Shown here piece by piece: positions 8,261-17,259 of a stretch of 53,226 bases of DNA. This stretch comes from Desulfovibrio sp. (lineage in GTDB: Bacteria > Desulfobacterota > Desulfovibrionia > Desulfovibrionales > Desulfovibrionaceae). The notes under the pieces were generated by a model. The model ran no database searches. It saw only the letters and a program-made list of their open reading frames with translations, and was not told where the DNA came from. Each line of letters opens with the position of its first letter. Position 1 is the stretch's first letter. The position numbers and the translations under genes were made by a program. Where the stretch lies: NCBI GenBank assembly GCA_031279825.1, contig JAITHT010000072.1, positions 1 through 53,226 on the forward strand, in the 5' to 3' direction.

Positions 8261-9991
8261 TTACTGGGTACCGGTTTCACTCGCCGAATCAATACGCGAC
8301 TTACGGATGGCCTTGAAATCATCTATCAACGCTACTAGTTTACCATAAGCCTTTTTAATCTCCAAACCATTTTGCGTCAGTCTCTCATCAGATTTTTCTA
8401 TATATTTGCGCAACAAATACCTGTCGTTAAGCATTGCCTCTCCAAGGGAAATAACCGTAGTAACCAGCGAATCAAAGTAACTGGCAATCTCGAACTTGAG
8501 AGAATGCAGAAGAGTCGCCGCCTCAAACAGCATACGCGCATAACCGATGCGTTCACCTTGAAAATTGCGCTCGTATAAGTCTTCCAGCACGCGCACCTTG
8601 CGCGCCTGGTGAATATAGCTGTATTTCGCCACAACCTCCTGATGGAGTTCATGTACCTCGGCAAAGCGTTCGTAACGATCAGGAGAAAACAAATATAAAT
8701 TCAGCACCTTGTCTATGTTAGTAAAAAATTCGTCGCTGTAACCGATCATCCTGCGCTGGTGTTTTGACATCCAGGCATAAAGAAATTTCAATCGCTTCTC
8801 CTCGGTATTCGTATTTTCCACAATTTCATTGCGCTTATAGACGATACGGTCGGTATGCTCACCTCGAACGATGTCGTTGAGGCGCAGAATCATGGTCGTC
8901 GTATCACGAATCAGGTTCACTCCGTTAAGCGCTTCTCCTGTCAAAGGATGAATGACCGCCTGCATTGCAACAGAGAGAGCCCGTTCCTGACGGACATTGT
9001 CCTGGCTGAACGCATGCTGCTTATAGCTCACGCGCAGAATGAGAACACGCTTTTTTTCATCAATAAAATACCCTTCGCGGGCAAGCCGTTCCAGCATGCC
9101 GTCGTGAATGTCTTCAATACTGACCAGGGCGATTTTTTCCACGCGAGGGTAAGGCTGATGCCCACCGTCAGACCAGATGGTAGTCAACGTGCGGTCAGAT
9201 TGCCCCAGGGTGCGGACCAGAAAGCGCTCGCCCATTTTGTGCAGACGTCTGGCGAACAAGGCCGCCGATGTACGCCGTTCTGAAGCTATAGGATACCCAT
9301 ATAATTCCATAAGATGCTGCAAAACAAAGTTACGATTCCGCTCATAGGATTCATCGTCATCAAGCGCGAACTTTCCTATTCTCAAACCATACCGCTTGAC
9401 TTCAGTATCAAGATCCATCGGAAATGAGGCATAGACCCCGGCAAGATAAAAGCTCATATCCTGAGGATGAGGACCGTGCAGACCCATGACCTGTCCTCTG
9501 TCCATAGTGAAGAGAAAAGGCGTGAGTAAAGAATAGTTCATTAAATCGCCGATATCTTGCTTCTGAAATTGCAAACGGAGATGATCGTGCAATCCTCTGG
9601 GCATACGGGAAAGCAAGGTTCCCATATTTTTAAGCATATAGCTTTGGGCGCGATCAACACGCACATGCGGATCTATGGGGGTAAGAAACTCAAACTGAAA
9701 AATTTCCTGAAAATATTCTATAGGACGGGCAAAAGCGACGAGGCTGAAACCGGGTAATTTTTTGTGTTCCCAGAGATCGCTTTCAAATGAGGGTAAAAGC
9801 TCCCGCGTCCCTACAATGGGATAATCGCTAAGTTCGCTGTAGGGCTTTACAAGACCGTATTTGATATGTGCCAGATCAAGAAAATGATGAAGAGAAGCAA
9901 GCGTTGCCAGACGCAAAGGCGCCGCAAGAGTCCATGCGTCTTGCCAGGCGGGAGCGGCGCGGGTAAAAAGATGTTTCCAGTCGATGGTCAT
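8261..9991 (-). CDS. Conserved-looking hypothetical protein, 576 residues
   Basis: I do not recognise this family. The protein is soluble-looking with no signal peptide or membrane segment. It is rich in Arg, Leu and aromatic residues and ends in a helical region (about 450-570) with heptad-like spacing (RKVRVLEDLYERN, EIASYFDSLVTTVISLGEAM, EKSDERLTQNGLEIKKAYGK). No nucleotide-binding or protease motif is visible. Codon use and base composition match neighbouring core genes, so it is probably long-resident. It is followed after 281 bases by gcvT. ATG 9991 lacks a strong ribosome site, but the frame closes there. Confidence 0.75.
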   Translation of the reverse strand: MTIDWKHLFTRAAPAWQDAWTLAAPLRLATLASLHHFLDLAHIKYGLVKPYSELSDYPIVGTRELLPSFESDLWEHKKLPGFSLVAFARPIEYFQEIFQFEFLTPIDPHVRVDRAQSYMLKNMGTLLSRMPRGLHDHLRLQFQKQDIGDLMNYSLLTPFLFTMDRGQVMGLHGPHPQDMSFYLAGVYASFPMDLDTEVKRYGLRIGKFALDDDESYERNRNFVLQHLMELYGYPIASERRTSAALFARRLHKMGERFLVRTLGQSDRTLTTIWSDGGHQPYPRVEKIALVSIEDIHDGMLERLAREGYFIDEKKRVLILRVSYKQHAFSQDNVRQERALSVAMQAVIHPLTGEALNGVNLIRDTTTMILRLNDIVRGEHTDRIVYKRNEIVENTNTEEKRLKFLYAWMSKHQRRMIGYSDEFFTNIDKVLNLYLFSPDRYERFAEVHELHQEVVAKYSYIHQARKVRVLEDLYERNFQGERIGYARMLFEAATLLHSLKFEIASYFDSLVTTVISLGEAMLNDRYLLRKYIEKSDERLTQNGLEIKKAYGKLVALIDDFKAIRKSRIDSASETGTQ

Positions 9992-10422
9992 AGCGTCATG
10001 AAAAATACACTATAAAATGCCTCCCAAACCAAGCTGCTACACTAAAATATTTTATGCATACGATCAAGCCGGCATGCAGTAGACAGGCTCAGCGAACAGG
10101 GTCCTTGTACGTATCTCCAGAAGATATACAGAGAATGAAAAAAATAGCGAGCAAAAGATTCGCTTTTTGCGGTTTTTTAAGGTAACGCCCCATTTATATA
10201 GGCGCTGCCCCTAAAAACATGCGGTATCAATTCACGTATTTATTTTAGGACAAGACTCTGCTACAAAAAACGAAAAATTTCCGTACTTGTCCAGTCTCGG
10301 CCAATCTTGTCCATGCCTCCGCAAGCGGTTTGAAATACATGTATATTTATAGGATACAATATGTTATTGAATCCGATTCGATAAACTGCCTCGCTTGATT
10401 TGGCTTAAGGAATCCAATTTTC
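9992..10422. other. 431-base intergenic region between divergent genes
   Basis: No ORF is credible here. It holds a hairpin followed by a T run on the plus strand (GCAAAA at 10151-10156, TTTTGC at 10165-10170, then GGTTTTTT), a GGACAAG/CTTGTCC pair (about 10247-10304) with a further CTTGTCC downstream, and the palindrome ATACATGTAT near 10336. Both flanking genes read away from it, so the plus-strand hairpin serves neither gene's 3' end. Confidence 0.4.
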
Positions 10423-11445
10423 ATGCAACATGCGCACTATGATCGTATTCTGGGGATTTTATGCAGCGTGCTGGACGCTCACTCCGCCGTGCTGTTCCTG
10501 CCATTATACTCCATTGAGGATAATAAAACGCCCACGTACTGCATAGCCTCCGCTTTCAGCCTAGGCGATAAATTAAACTATGATGCGGATATTCAAGAAG
10601 GCCGAGGTCTGGTCGGCTGGATTCTGCGCAATAACGAACCGCTTCGGGTTGACAATTTTGATCAACGCAGAAACCATCTGGGCTACTATACTGATAATGA
10701 AGAACTCAGCATCAAGGCATTTATGGGGTGCTCCCTGCCCGGCAGCAAGGGCGCGCTTTGCCTCGACAGCAAACGCCAATACTCCTTTGCAGAAAAAGAT
10801 CAAAAAATGTTACACCTGTTTGCCGAGTTACTCGCTCAACTTGAACTTGACAACAGGGACAATGAAAACAAGGGGCTCATGCTTAAATATTACGCCGCTC
10901 TTCGCACGGTATATGCTTTACGGCGTCAATATTCGCGCTGGACGGAATTTTTGCGGCATTTCCTTGATCTGATGGCGACTATGACGGGTTTTGCTTATTG
11001 CGTCTTATGCACACGAGATCCGGAGGGCACGGCTTACTCCATTGAAGGGGAAAATATCGTTCTTATGCAACGCCCCGGCGTGGCCGGTCCCTCGTTTCCC
11101 ATGACTCACGGTATTATAGGATGGGTATTCCGCAACGCTTCGCAGGTATGCAGCGACGGGCCGGACGGCTCTCCTGAAACTCTTTTTGTGGGCAAAGGGG
11201 TGGACATTCCCCATTTCCAGACGGTACTCGCCCTGCCTCTCATCATACAACGAAAAACCCGCGGAGTGCTTTGTCTCGCCCATGACCTGCCTATGGAAAT
11301 AAATGGGGCCACACAGGATTTTGCTCGTATGGCATCAGAACACCTAGCGCTTTTTTTAGAAAACCTATATGTTAAATGTCGTCTTAGGGATTTGCATCGC
11401 CAAACTCAGGTGGCAGAAGGCTTGGAAACATCGTCTGACGGTTAA
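10423..11445 (+). CDS. Double GAF-domain protein
   Basis: A 340-residue cytoplasmic protein with two GAF domains and no output domain. The first (about 5-150) has EGRGLVGWILRNNEPLRVDN and the second (about 165-325) has THGIIGWVFRNASQVCSDGP and LALPLIIQRKTRGVLCLAHD, the matching core strands of each domain. GAF domains bind small molecules or act as protein-protein modules; the ligand is unknown. It lies 79 bases upstream of mreB on the same strand, so the two are probably co-transcribed, which suggests a link to cell-shape control (inference). AAGGAA precedes ATG 10423 at a slightly long spacing. Confidence 0.85.
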   Translation: MQHAHYDRILGILCSVLDAHSAVLFLPLYSIEDNKTPTYCIASAFSLGDKLNYDADIQEGRGLVGWILRNNEPLRVDNFDQRRNHLGYYTDNEELSIKAFMGCSLPGSKGALCLDSKRQYSFAEKDQKMLHLFAELLAQLELDNRDNENKGLMLKYYAALRTVYALRRQYSRWTEFLRHFLDLMATMTGFAYCVLCTRDPEGTAYSIEGENIVLMQRPGVAGPSFPMTHGIIGWVFRNASQVCSDGPDGSPETLFVGKGVDIPHFQTVLALPLIIQRKTRGVLCLAHDLPMEINGATQDFARMASEHLALFLENLYVKCRLRDLHRQTQVAEGLETSSDG

Positions 11446-11524
11446 CGGACGATAACCCGCACCGCGTAATAGGGCTGCCGGCCTGCGCATGCTTAGGCGG
11501 CAACCCGAGTATTCAGGAAAAATC

Positions 11525-12547
11525 ATGTTCCGGAAGTTCCTCCATTTTCTCGGCAAAGACTTGGCAATGGATCTTGGTACCGCCAACACCCTGCTGTATA
11601 CTCGCAAAAACGGCATCGTCCTTAATGAGCCTTCAGTCGTGGCAGTTGATACCGAACGAGGTAACGTGCTTGCCGTGGGCAGAGAGGCCAAGGAATTTTT
11701 AGGACGCACGCCTAAAAGCATTAAAGCCATACGCCCCATGCGCGATGGCGTTATTGCCGATTTTGAGGTAACGCGGCAGCTTATCTCCTTTTTTATAAAA
11801 AAAGTCATTGCCGGTTTCAGCTTGGCCAGACCCAACATAGTCATCTGTGTGCCGACCGGCATTACCCAGGTGGAAAAACGGGCGGTCATTGAATCGGCGC
11901 AACAAGCCGGCGCGAATACTGTCCGCCTTATAGAAGAACCCATGGCCGCGGCTATCGGCGCCGACCTGCCCTTTCACCAGCCACTCGGCAACATGGTCGT
12001 GGACATCGGCGGCGGCACGACGGAAGTGGCCATCATCTCCCTCTCCGCCATTGCCTACGCCGAATCGGTGCGCGTTGCGGGCGACGCAATGAATACCGCC
12101 ATTCAACGGTACTTCCAGAGTGAATTTCAATTGGTCATCGGCGAAAACATGTCTGAACGCATCAAGCTGGCAGTGGGTTCGGCATTTCCTCTGCCGGAAC
12201 AATTAGTGGTAGAAGTCTCCGGTAAGGATATGGTTTCAGGCACGCCTCGCTCCGTTCGGGTTACTGATGGACATGTGCGAGAAGCCATGGCGGATCCCGT
12301 ACGGGCCATTCTGCTGGCCGTACATAAAGCACTGGAAAAGACTCCGCCGGAATTGGCGGCGGATATCGCCAATTCCGGTATATTACTGGCAGGGGGAGGT
12401 GCCTTGCTTAAAGGAATCGATACTCTTATCCATAAAAGCACGGGACTCAATATCACTATCGATCCCGAACCGCTGACCACCGTGGTGCGCGGCACAGGCA
12501 AAACATTGAATGACCAGGATTTTTACAGTTCAGTATACATTAATTAA
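11525..12547 (+). CDS. mreB: Rod shape-determining actin homologue MreB
   Basis: A 340-residue MreB that polymerises under the membrane and guides the elongasome. The actin fold signatures are DLGTANTLLY at 16-25 (phosphate 1), VVDIGGGTTEVAIISL (phosphate 2) and GILLAGGGALLKGID (adenosine motif). The N-terminus MFRKFLHFLGKD has the hydrophobic or amphipathic character used for membrane binding. ATG 11525 has AGGAAA upstream; the longer frame to 11489 adds residues unlike the family. mreC and mreD do not follow: a tiny membrane ORF and a decayed IS element lie there instead. Confidence 0.95.
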   Translation: MFRKFLHFLGKDLAMDLGTANTLLYTRKNGIVLNEPSVVAVDTERGNVLAVGREAKEFLGRTPKSIKAIRPMRDGVIADFEVTRQLISFFIKKVIAGFSLARPNIVICVPTGITQVEKRAVIESAQQAGANTVRLIEEPMAAAIGADLPFHQPLGNMVVDIGGGTTEVAIISLSAIAYAESVRVAGDAMNTAIQRYFQSEFQLVIGENMSERIKLAVGSAFPLPEQLVVEVSGKDMVSGTPRSVRVTDGHVREAMADPVRAILLAVHKALEKTPPELAADIANSGILLAGGGALLKGIDTLIHKSTGLNITIDPEPLTTVVRGTGKTLNDQDFYSSVYIN

Positions 12548-12594
12548 ATCATACGAAAGTAAGTAATCCGCTTTGCAGGATCTCGAAATATTCT

Positions 12595-12750
12595 ATGAAA
12601 TCTCTTATAAAGCGCTTGATCGACGCCCTCGGCATATTCGCTTTTATTTTTCTCCTCGGCTACCTTTACCGCGAACAGATCAGCGGAACATTCCTCGGCG
12701 ACATATGGGAAAGCATATACCGCATGCTTTTCGGCTGGGTAGGATACTAG
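12595..12750 (+). CDS. Small single-span membrane protein, possibly truncated
   Basis: A 51-residue ORF, MKSLIKRLIDALGIFAFIFL followed by LGYLYREQ and an aromatic tail ending FGWVGY. It has a basic N-terminus and one clear membrane segment (about 11-24). It starts 47 bases after the mreB stop in the same direction. The ribosome site is weak (AGGA at long spacing). Its stop lies exactly where homology to the IS5 transposase remnant begins on the other strand, so it may be the front of a longer gene cut by the element. It could also be a complete small partner of MreB. I do not recognise the family. Confidence 0.45.
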   Translation: MKSLIKRLIDALGIFAFIFLLGYLYREQISGTFLGDIWESIYRMLFGWVGY

Positions 12751-13422
12751 TAGCGCATCACCATACACCACCGCGTCATCTTCACGAATGAGGCGGGAAG
12801 TTATCGTGATGCCGCGGACATTGGCGGCAGTGGTTTCCAGGCTGTGCGCATAGCCTCTGCCCGCGTCCACCCCAATGTGACTCTTCATGCCGAAGTAATA
12901 CTGCTTGCCCTTTTTGGTCCGGCACATCTCAGGGTCGCGCTGCTTCTTTTCATTCTTGGTCGAACTCGGCGCATGAATGAGCGTGGCATCCACGATGGTG
13001 CCTCCGCGCATAATGTAGCCACACTTTTCAAGCGTGCTGGTGAAGGCATGAAAAAACACCTTGGCTATGCCATGCTTTTCCAGCAAGTGCCGAAATTTGA
13101 GCAATGTGGTGGCGTCCGGCGCCCGCTCGTCGACAAAATTGATTTTCATGAACCAGAGCAAGGAATAACTGTCGTAGACGGCATCTTCAATACCCTCATC
13201 CGACAGGTTGAAGCAGCACTGCAAAAGGTACATGCGCAACATCTTCTCAATGCCCATGGGCCGGACACCCGCGCCAGCCACTCGGATAGTATGGCTCAAC
13301 GTAGGCTAGGCCACCAGTTCTTCCCAGGGAATGAACTCGTCCATAGCCTTCAGAAATTCTTCACGTTTTGTCGCACGCTTGCGAAGGCCGCATTCGACGT
13401 CTCGCTGAAGCCGGCCTGTTTC
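12751..13422 (-). pseudogene. IS5-family transposase remnant, frameshifted and 3'-truncated
   Basis: The N-terminus (MKQAGFSET near 13422) shifts frame to GLRKRATKREEFLKAMDEFI, meets an in-frame stop after PWEELVA, shifts again through EPYYPSGWRG and then reads well from GIEKMLRMYLLQCCFNLSDE. The first catalytic Asp (GGTIVDATLI) and the later KKGKQYYFGMKSHIGVDA region are present. Reading stops matching after REDDAVVYGDA, at the edge of the small ORF that ends at 12750, so the C-terminal Glu region is lost. The frame continuing to 12544 is antisense to that ORF and is not transposase. Confidence 0.75.
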
Positions 13423-13510
13423 ATTGCTGCCTCCCATGGATGGGGAGAGTATAATGAAAATGCAACGTGTCGGCGATCATATACTGGGGATTAAATCAGC
13501 GGTTCCTTAA
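12751..13510 (-). mobile_element. Degenerate IS5-family element, one end retained
   Basis: Homology to an IS5-group transposase runs from about 13430 down to about 12751 on the minus strand. The outer end at 13490-13507 is the reverse complement of the end at 1395-1411. The 3' part of the transposase and the other terminal repeat are missing. Confidence 0.7.
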
Positions 13511-13625
13511 GAGTTACGCAATACTAGGAAAGTCTTGATACGCAGATTCTGTTTGATTTCCCTGAAGAAAATAATGAACGCGCTCTCAAGCGCTGTAAAC
13601 ATATGCGGCAAAAGAACGGTATACG

Positions 13626-13661
13626 AAAAAGAAGCGATCTCGTATGAGGCCGCTTCTTTTT
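13626..13661. terminator. Bidirectional terminator downstream of dksA
   Basis: AAAAAGAAGCG at 13626-13636 pairs with CGCTTCTTTTT at 13651-13661 around a 14-base loop. Each strand ends in a T run. It lies 23 bases past the stop of the leftward dksA-type gene. Confidence 0.75.
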
Positions 13662-13683
13662 GGAAACTATAGCCAAGCAACCG

Positions 13684-14046
13684 TCATTCGCCCCGCAAGT
13701 GTTCATCCTCTTCCTGCCTGCTTTTGCAATTGATGCACAATTTTGTCACAGGGCGAGCTTTCAGGCGCGGTACGCCTATTTCCTCGCCGCACTCGTCGCA
13801 GATGCCGAAAACACCTTCATCCATACGAGTCAAAGCGGCCCGGATTTTTTTAATCAACTTGCGTTCCCTGTCACGAATGCGCAAGGTAAACGCCCGGTCA
13901 GACTCCACCGTGGCCCTGTCCGCGGGATCAGCGCAAAGTTCGTTATTGTCGGTCATATCCTCAAGTGTCATCTCGCCTTGCTTCAAAGCCTCTTCAAGCA
14001 TGCTGCTCAAAAGTTCTCGAAAATACTCAAGATCCTTTTGTTCCAT
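13684..14046 (-). CDS. dksA: DksA/TraR-family zinc-finger regulator
   Basis: A 120-residue DksA-type protein that binds RNA polymerase through the secondary channel and works with ppGpp. The coiled-coil arm spans about residues 40-75 (RATVESDRAFTLRIRDRERK) and the zinc finger uses Cys83, Cys86, Cys104 and Cys107 (CDECGEEI, CINC). The end LKARPVTKLCINC is typical. It is shorter than E. coli DksA (151), as often in this phylum. At the coiled-coil tip, where DksA carries two Asp, the sequence reads NNELCADPAD, so some acidic character is kept. GGGAGGAA precedes ATG 14046. A terminator follows at 13626. Confidence 0.88.
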   Translation of the reverse strand: MEQKDLEYFRELLSSMLEEALKQGEMTLEDMTDNNELCADPADRATVESDRAFTLRIRDRERKLIKKIRAALTRMDEGVFGICDECGEEIGVPRLKARPVTKLCINCKSRQEEDEHLRGE

Positions 14047-14332
14047 AAATTCCTCCCGCGTGGGTCAGCCCGGAAAACAAATTATTAAAAAAAATTTTAA
14101 TAAAACAGCAAGGGTGCAAAGTAAAGGGAAAAACTTATCGGGACATTACACGTAGCGGAAAAAACATACAGTCTCCCACATCTTTAAATTTGCACCGCTC
14201 AGCCAAATGGTATACCATGGTACATCAAAGCAGTACGGGAAGCGCGAAGCGCGTTGTTGCGATGAAACATTGCCGCTGATCCCGGACGCTTGTCTCCGCG
14301 GTAACGTAGGTATAACGGCCCTTATACAAATT

Positions 14333-14716
14333 ATGCACGCAAAAAAATACGCTTATTCAAATCTTCCCACACAGGAAAAAGTCAAATATATTATAAGTTG
14401 GCTGATCGACAAAAAAGCCATGGATATGGTGGCCTTAGATCTTTCCCGGGAAGCCGGCCCCACAGAGGCCGTGATTATTGTAACCGCAAACTCCGCGCGG
14501 CATGGACAGGGTTTGGCGGATCATATACTGCAATCCGCCCGCAACGACAATTTCGAATACATGAATATGGAAGGATATATCGTGGGACAGTGGATATTGC
14601 TGGATCTCAATGATGTGGTCGTCCATATCTTTCAGCCTGAAAGCCGTCAATTTTTCCGACTTGACGAGCTTTGGCCCTCTGCCGGCATTCTGGCCGATAC
14701 CCGGAAGGAGATATAA
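14333..14716 (+). CDS. rsfS: Ribosomal silencing factor RsfS (YbeB/Iojap)
   Basis: A 127-residue RsfS, which binds ribosomal protein uL14 and blocks subunit joining when nutrients are low. Family features are the opening TQEKVKYIISWLIDKKAMDM, VALDLSREAGPTEAVIIVTA and the closing VVVHIFQPESRQFFRLDELW. ATG 14333 gives the usual length; the longer frame from 14207 adds 42 residues without family character. No good ribosome site is visible before it. It ends directly before gpmI (stop 14714-14716, next ATG 14717), so the two form an operon. The 286 bases between dksA and this gene hold no other feature I can support. Confidence 0.88.
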   Translation: MHAKKYAYSNLPTQEKVKYIISWLIDKKAMDMVALDLSREAGPTEAVIIVTANSARHGQGLADHILQSARNDNFEYMNMEGYIVGQWILLDLNDVVVHIFQPESRQFFRLDELWPSAGILADTRKEI

Positions 14717-16249
14717 ATGTCCCGTTCTGTCACACCGACCCTTCTGCTCATCCTGGACGGCTGGGGGCAAGCTCCGGCCGGGCCGGGCAATGCCCTATCC
14801 CTTGCCGCCACTCCCCATATGGATGCTCTTATGGAACTACCCTCCCGTGCGGAATTACTATGCTCCGGTCGGGCCGTGGGCCTGCCTTCCGGTTACATGG
14901 GCAACTCGGAAGTGGGACATACGAATATCGGCGCCGGCCGCATCGTCTACCAGGATATGACCCGTATAGATCTGGCCATGGAAGACGGCTCATTTGCCGT
15001 TAACCCGGTTATTGTCGAAACCATGGCCACGGTGAAACAAAAAGGCGGCGTGTTGCACCTTATGGGTCTGTTGTCCGACGGCGGCGTACACAGCCATATT
15101 AACCATCTCTTTGCCCTGCTGGCTATATCCGATAAAACCGGGGTGCCCTCGGCAATCCATGCCTTCATGGACGGACGCGATACCGCGCCGGATTCCGGAA
15201 TACACTTTATGAGACAATTGTCTGCCCGTCTCAAACCCGGTGCCCGTGTGGCCACGATTTCAGGACGTTACTACGCCATGGATCGAGACAATCGGTGGGA
15301 TCGCACCCGGAAGGCGTGGGACGCCATGGTCAACGGCCGGGCTCCGATATTCGCCGATGCCGTAAGCGCGGTACAAGCGGCCTACGCCGCCGGAGAAAGC
15401 GATGAATTCATCACGCCCCGCCTCATTGCCGACGATGCGCATCCCCCCTGCCTCATACAGGATGGAGACGCCGTCTTTTTTTTCAACTTCAGGGCAGATC
15501 GGGCGCGACAACTCTCCCGCTGCCTGTCCGACACGGCATTCGCGGAATTCGATCGGCAAAAACTGCCCCGTCTCTCGGCTTTCGCCGCCATGACTCAATA
15601 TGACCCTTCTTTGCCCATGCCTGCGGTCTTTCCCCGGCAGGATATGAACAACAGTCTTGGTCAGGTGATTGCTGACGCCGGCTATCGGCAATTACGCATT
15701 GCGGAAACGGAAAAATACGCCCACGTCACCTACTTTTTTAACTGCGGCCGCGACGATCCCTTCCCCAATGAAGAGCGCCGCCTCATCCCTTCACCACGCG
15801 ATGTGGCTACCTACGATCTCAAGCCTGAAATGAGCGTTTACGAAGTCACCGATACGCTGATTACGGAATGGATGTCCGGCGCGTATGATTTTGTCGTCTG
15901 TAATCTGGCCAATCTGGATATGGTCGGGCATACGGGGAATATCCCGGCGACCGTTAAAGCCTGCGAGGCGGTGGATGCCTGCGTCCGCCGCATTGTCGAG
16001 GCGGTCAAAACGCGCAAAGGCCGGCTCATCATGACTGCGGATCACGGCAACGCCGAGGAAATGCTTACCGCGGACAACCATCCTCAGACAGCCCACAGCA
16101 AGAATCCCGTAGCCGTGATCCTCGTGGATGACAATATGTCCTGCGCCTTGCGTAACGGCAAACTCGGAGACATCGCCCCGACCATCCTCCGTTTGTGGGG
16201 CATGCCGGTTCCCGCAGAAATGACCGGACTATGTCTGGTGGATCAATAA
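14717..16249 (+). CDS. gpmI: 2,3-bisphosphoglycerate-independent phosphoglycerate mutase
   Basis: A 510-residue cofactor-independent mutase that interconverts 3- and 2-phosphoglycerate using two Mn ions. The alkaline-phosphatase-like core shows LILDGWG (Asp14) and the nucleophile Ser64 in GYMGNSEVGHTNIGAG. Later metal ligands appear in VVCNLANLDMVGHTG and MTADHGNAEEM. The length is typical. AAGGAG lies seven bases upstream of ATG 14717, inside the end of rsfS. A small zinc-ribbon gene follows after four bases. Confidence 0.96.
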   Translation: MSRSVTPTLLLILDGWGQAPAGPGNALSLAATPHMDALMELPSRAELLCSGRAVGLPSGYMGNSEVGHTNIGAGRIVYQDMTRIDLAMEDGSFAVNPVIVETMATVKQKGGVLHLMGLLSDGGVHSHINHLFALLAISDKTGVPSAIHAFMDGRDTAPDSGIHFMRQLSARLKPGARVATISGRYYAMDRDNRWDRTRKAWDAMVNGRAPIFADAVSAVQAAYAAGESDEFITPRLIADDAHPPCLIQDGDAVFFFNFRADRARQLSRCLSDTAFAEFDRQKLPRLSAFAAMTQYDPSLPMPAVFPRQDMNNSLGQVIADAGYRQLRIAETEKYAHVTYFFNCGRDDPFPNEERRLIPSPRDVATYDLKPEMSVYEVTDTLITEWMSGAYDFVVCNLANLDMVGHTGNIPATVKACEAVDACVRRIVEAVKTRKGRLIMTADHGNAEEMLTADNHPQTAHSKNPVAVILVDDNMSCALRNGKLGDIAPTILRLWGMPVPAEMTGLCLVDQ

Positions 16250-16253
16250 CGCC

Positions 16254-16490
16254 ATGTCTCGACGACCTGTCGCTCCGGTCAAACCGGTAAGCGTGGAACT
16301 GGTGTTTTTCTATGTTTGTCCGTATTGCCAACGGGAGCTCCCGCTGGTATCGCCTCCTCAGCCCACTATGGTCGCCTGCGATGTCTGCCGGCAGTCCTTT
16401 CCCATTGTGCCTGTTGACGAATATTCCATTCAATTTATCAAGCTTATGCTTGCCAACGGCCAGGCGGCCATTGATCCCGACTACATGTAA
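16254..16490 (+). CDS. Small zinc-ribbon protein of unknown function
   Basis: A 78-residue protein with two CxxC pairs (Cys22-Pro-Tyr-Cys25 and Cys42-Asp-Val-Cys45), the spacing of a zinc ribbon. The rest (FPIVPVDEYSIQFIKLMLAN) is helical. It starts four bases after gpmI and ends 23 bases before rsmG, so it is in the same operon as ribosome-linked genes. I do not recognise the family; such ribbons often bind RNA, DNA or protein (inference). Confidence 0.75.
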   Translation: MSRRPVAPVKPVSVELVFFYVCPYCQRELPLVSPPQPTMVACDVCRQSFPIVPVDEYSIQFIKLMLANGQAAIDPDYM

Positions 16491-16513
16491 CGCAATATGG
16501 AGGCTGTTGTCGG

Positions 16514-17239
16514 ATGAACAATCGCCAGATGGGGCTTTGTCAGGCGCAAAGGCCTTCCTGTCCTTCAACTCCTCTTCGCACACCCATGCCTCGCTCCTCT
16601 CCCGACAATAGTTGTTGCCCAAAAACAGTACAGGCTTTTTGCGACTCAGCAAATATTACTTTTGATCACGATAAGTTACATGAACTTACCGTCTATCTGT
16701 CTTTACTCAGCAAATGGAACAGGGTGATGAATCTGGTGGGGCAGGACGCCTGGGAAGACATCCTTGCCACTCTGGTAACAGACAGCTTTTATCTTGCCCC
16801 TTTCGTATCCGCCCTGAAGTTGCCCATCCACCCACAGTGCTGGGACTTGGGAGCGGGCGCGGGTCTGCCCGGTATTCCCTTACGCATGCTTTGGAAAGAC
16901 GGAGACTATACGTTGGTGGAGGCACGGGAAAAACGCGCTTTATTCCTGCGTACGGTTCTGGCCTCATGCCCCTTGGAAGGAGTGAGTGTTTTTCATGGCC
17001 GTGCAGAGCGTTTTATGCCCGGCCGACCTCCGGCCCACCTGATTGTGAGCCGCGCTTTCATGCCTTGGGAAAAACTCCTGACTGCGACGAAACCGTATCT
17101 GGCTTCCGGAGGATTCTGCGTCCTGCTGACCCGTACTCCTCTTCACTCTTCTCTGCCGGATGGCTGGACAGCGGCAGCGGAGACGCGATACGCCGTTACC
17201 GGCAACAGCCGATATTTCTGGGCACTGCAAAAAATATAA
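16514..17239 (+). CDS. rsmG: 16S rRNA (guanine-527-N7)-methyltransferase
   Basis: A 241-residue RsmG (GidB) that methylates G527 of 16S rRNA. The AdoMet motif is WDLGAGAGLPGIPL at 110-123; the family segments LSKWNRVMNLVG and REKRALFLRTV are present, and VSRAFMPWEKLL matches the SRA motif. GGAGG lies ten bases before ATG 16514. The first 35 or so residues are unlike the family, so a start at 16586 (MPRSSPD) is also possible. It is the fourth gene of the rsfS-gpmI run and is followed closely by pglB. Confidence 0.88.
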   Translation: MNNRQMGLCQAQRPSCPSTPLRTPMPRSSPDNSCCPKTVQAFCDSANITFDHDKLHELTVYLSLLSKWNRVMNLVGQDAWEDILATLVTDSFYLAPFVSALKLPIHPQCWDLGAGAGLPGIPLRMLWKDGDYTLVEAREKRALFLRTVLASCPLEGVSVFHGRAERFMPGRPPAHLIVSRAFMPWEKLLTATKPYLASGGFCVLLTRTPLHSSLPDGWTAAAETRYAVTGNSRYFWALQKI

Positions 17240-17259
17240 TCATTACCCAGGAAAAGCGT

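Noticed and set aside
12544-13299. Open frame looking like a near-complete IS5 transposase
   Set aside because: Only its part above about 12751 is transposase; the rest is antisense to the small ORF after mreB, and the N-terminus is broken by stops and frameshifts.
16714-17259. N-terminal extension of the pglB frame
   Set aside because: It runs through rsmG in another frame and has no membrane or STT3 character; ATG 17260 with AGGAAA is the natural start.
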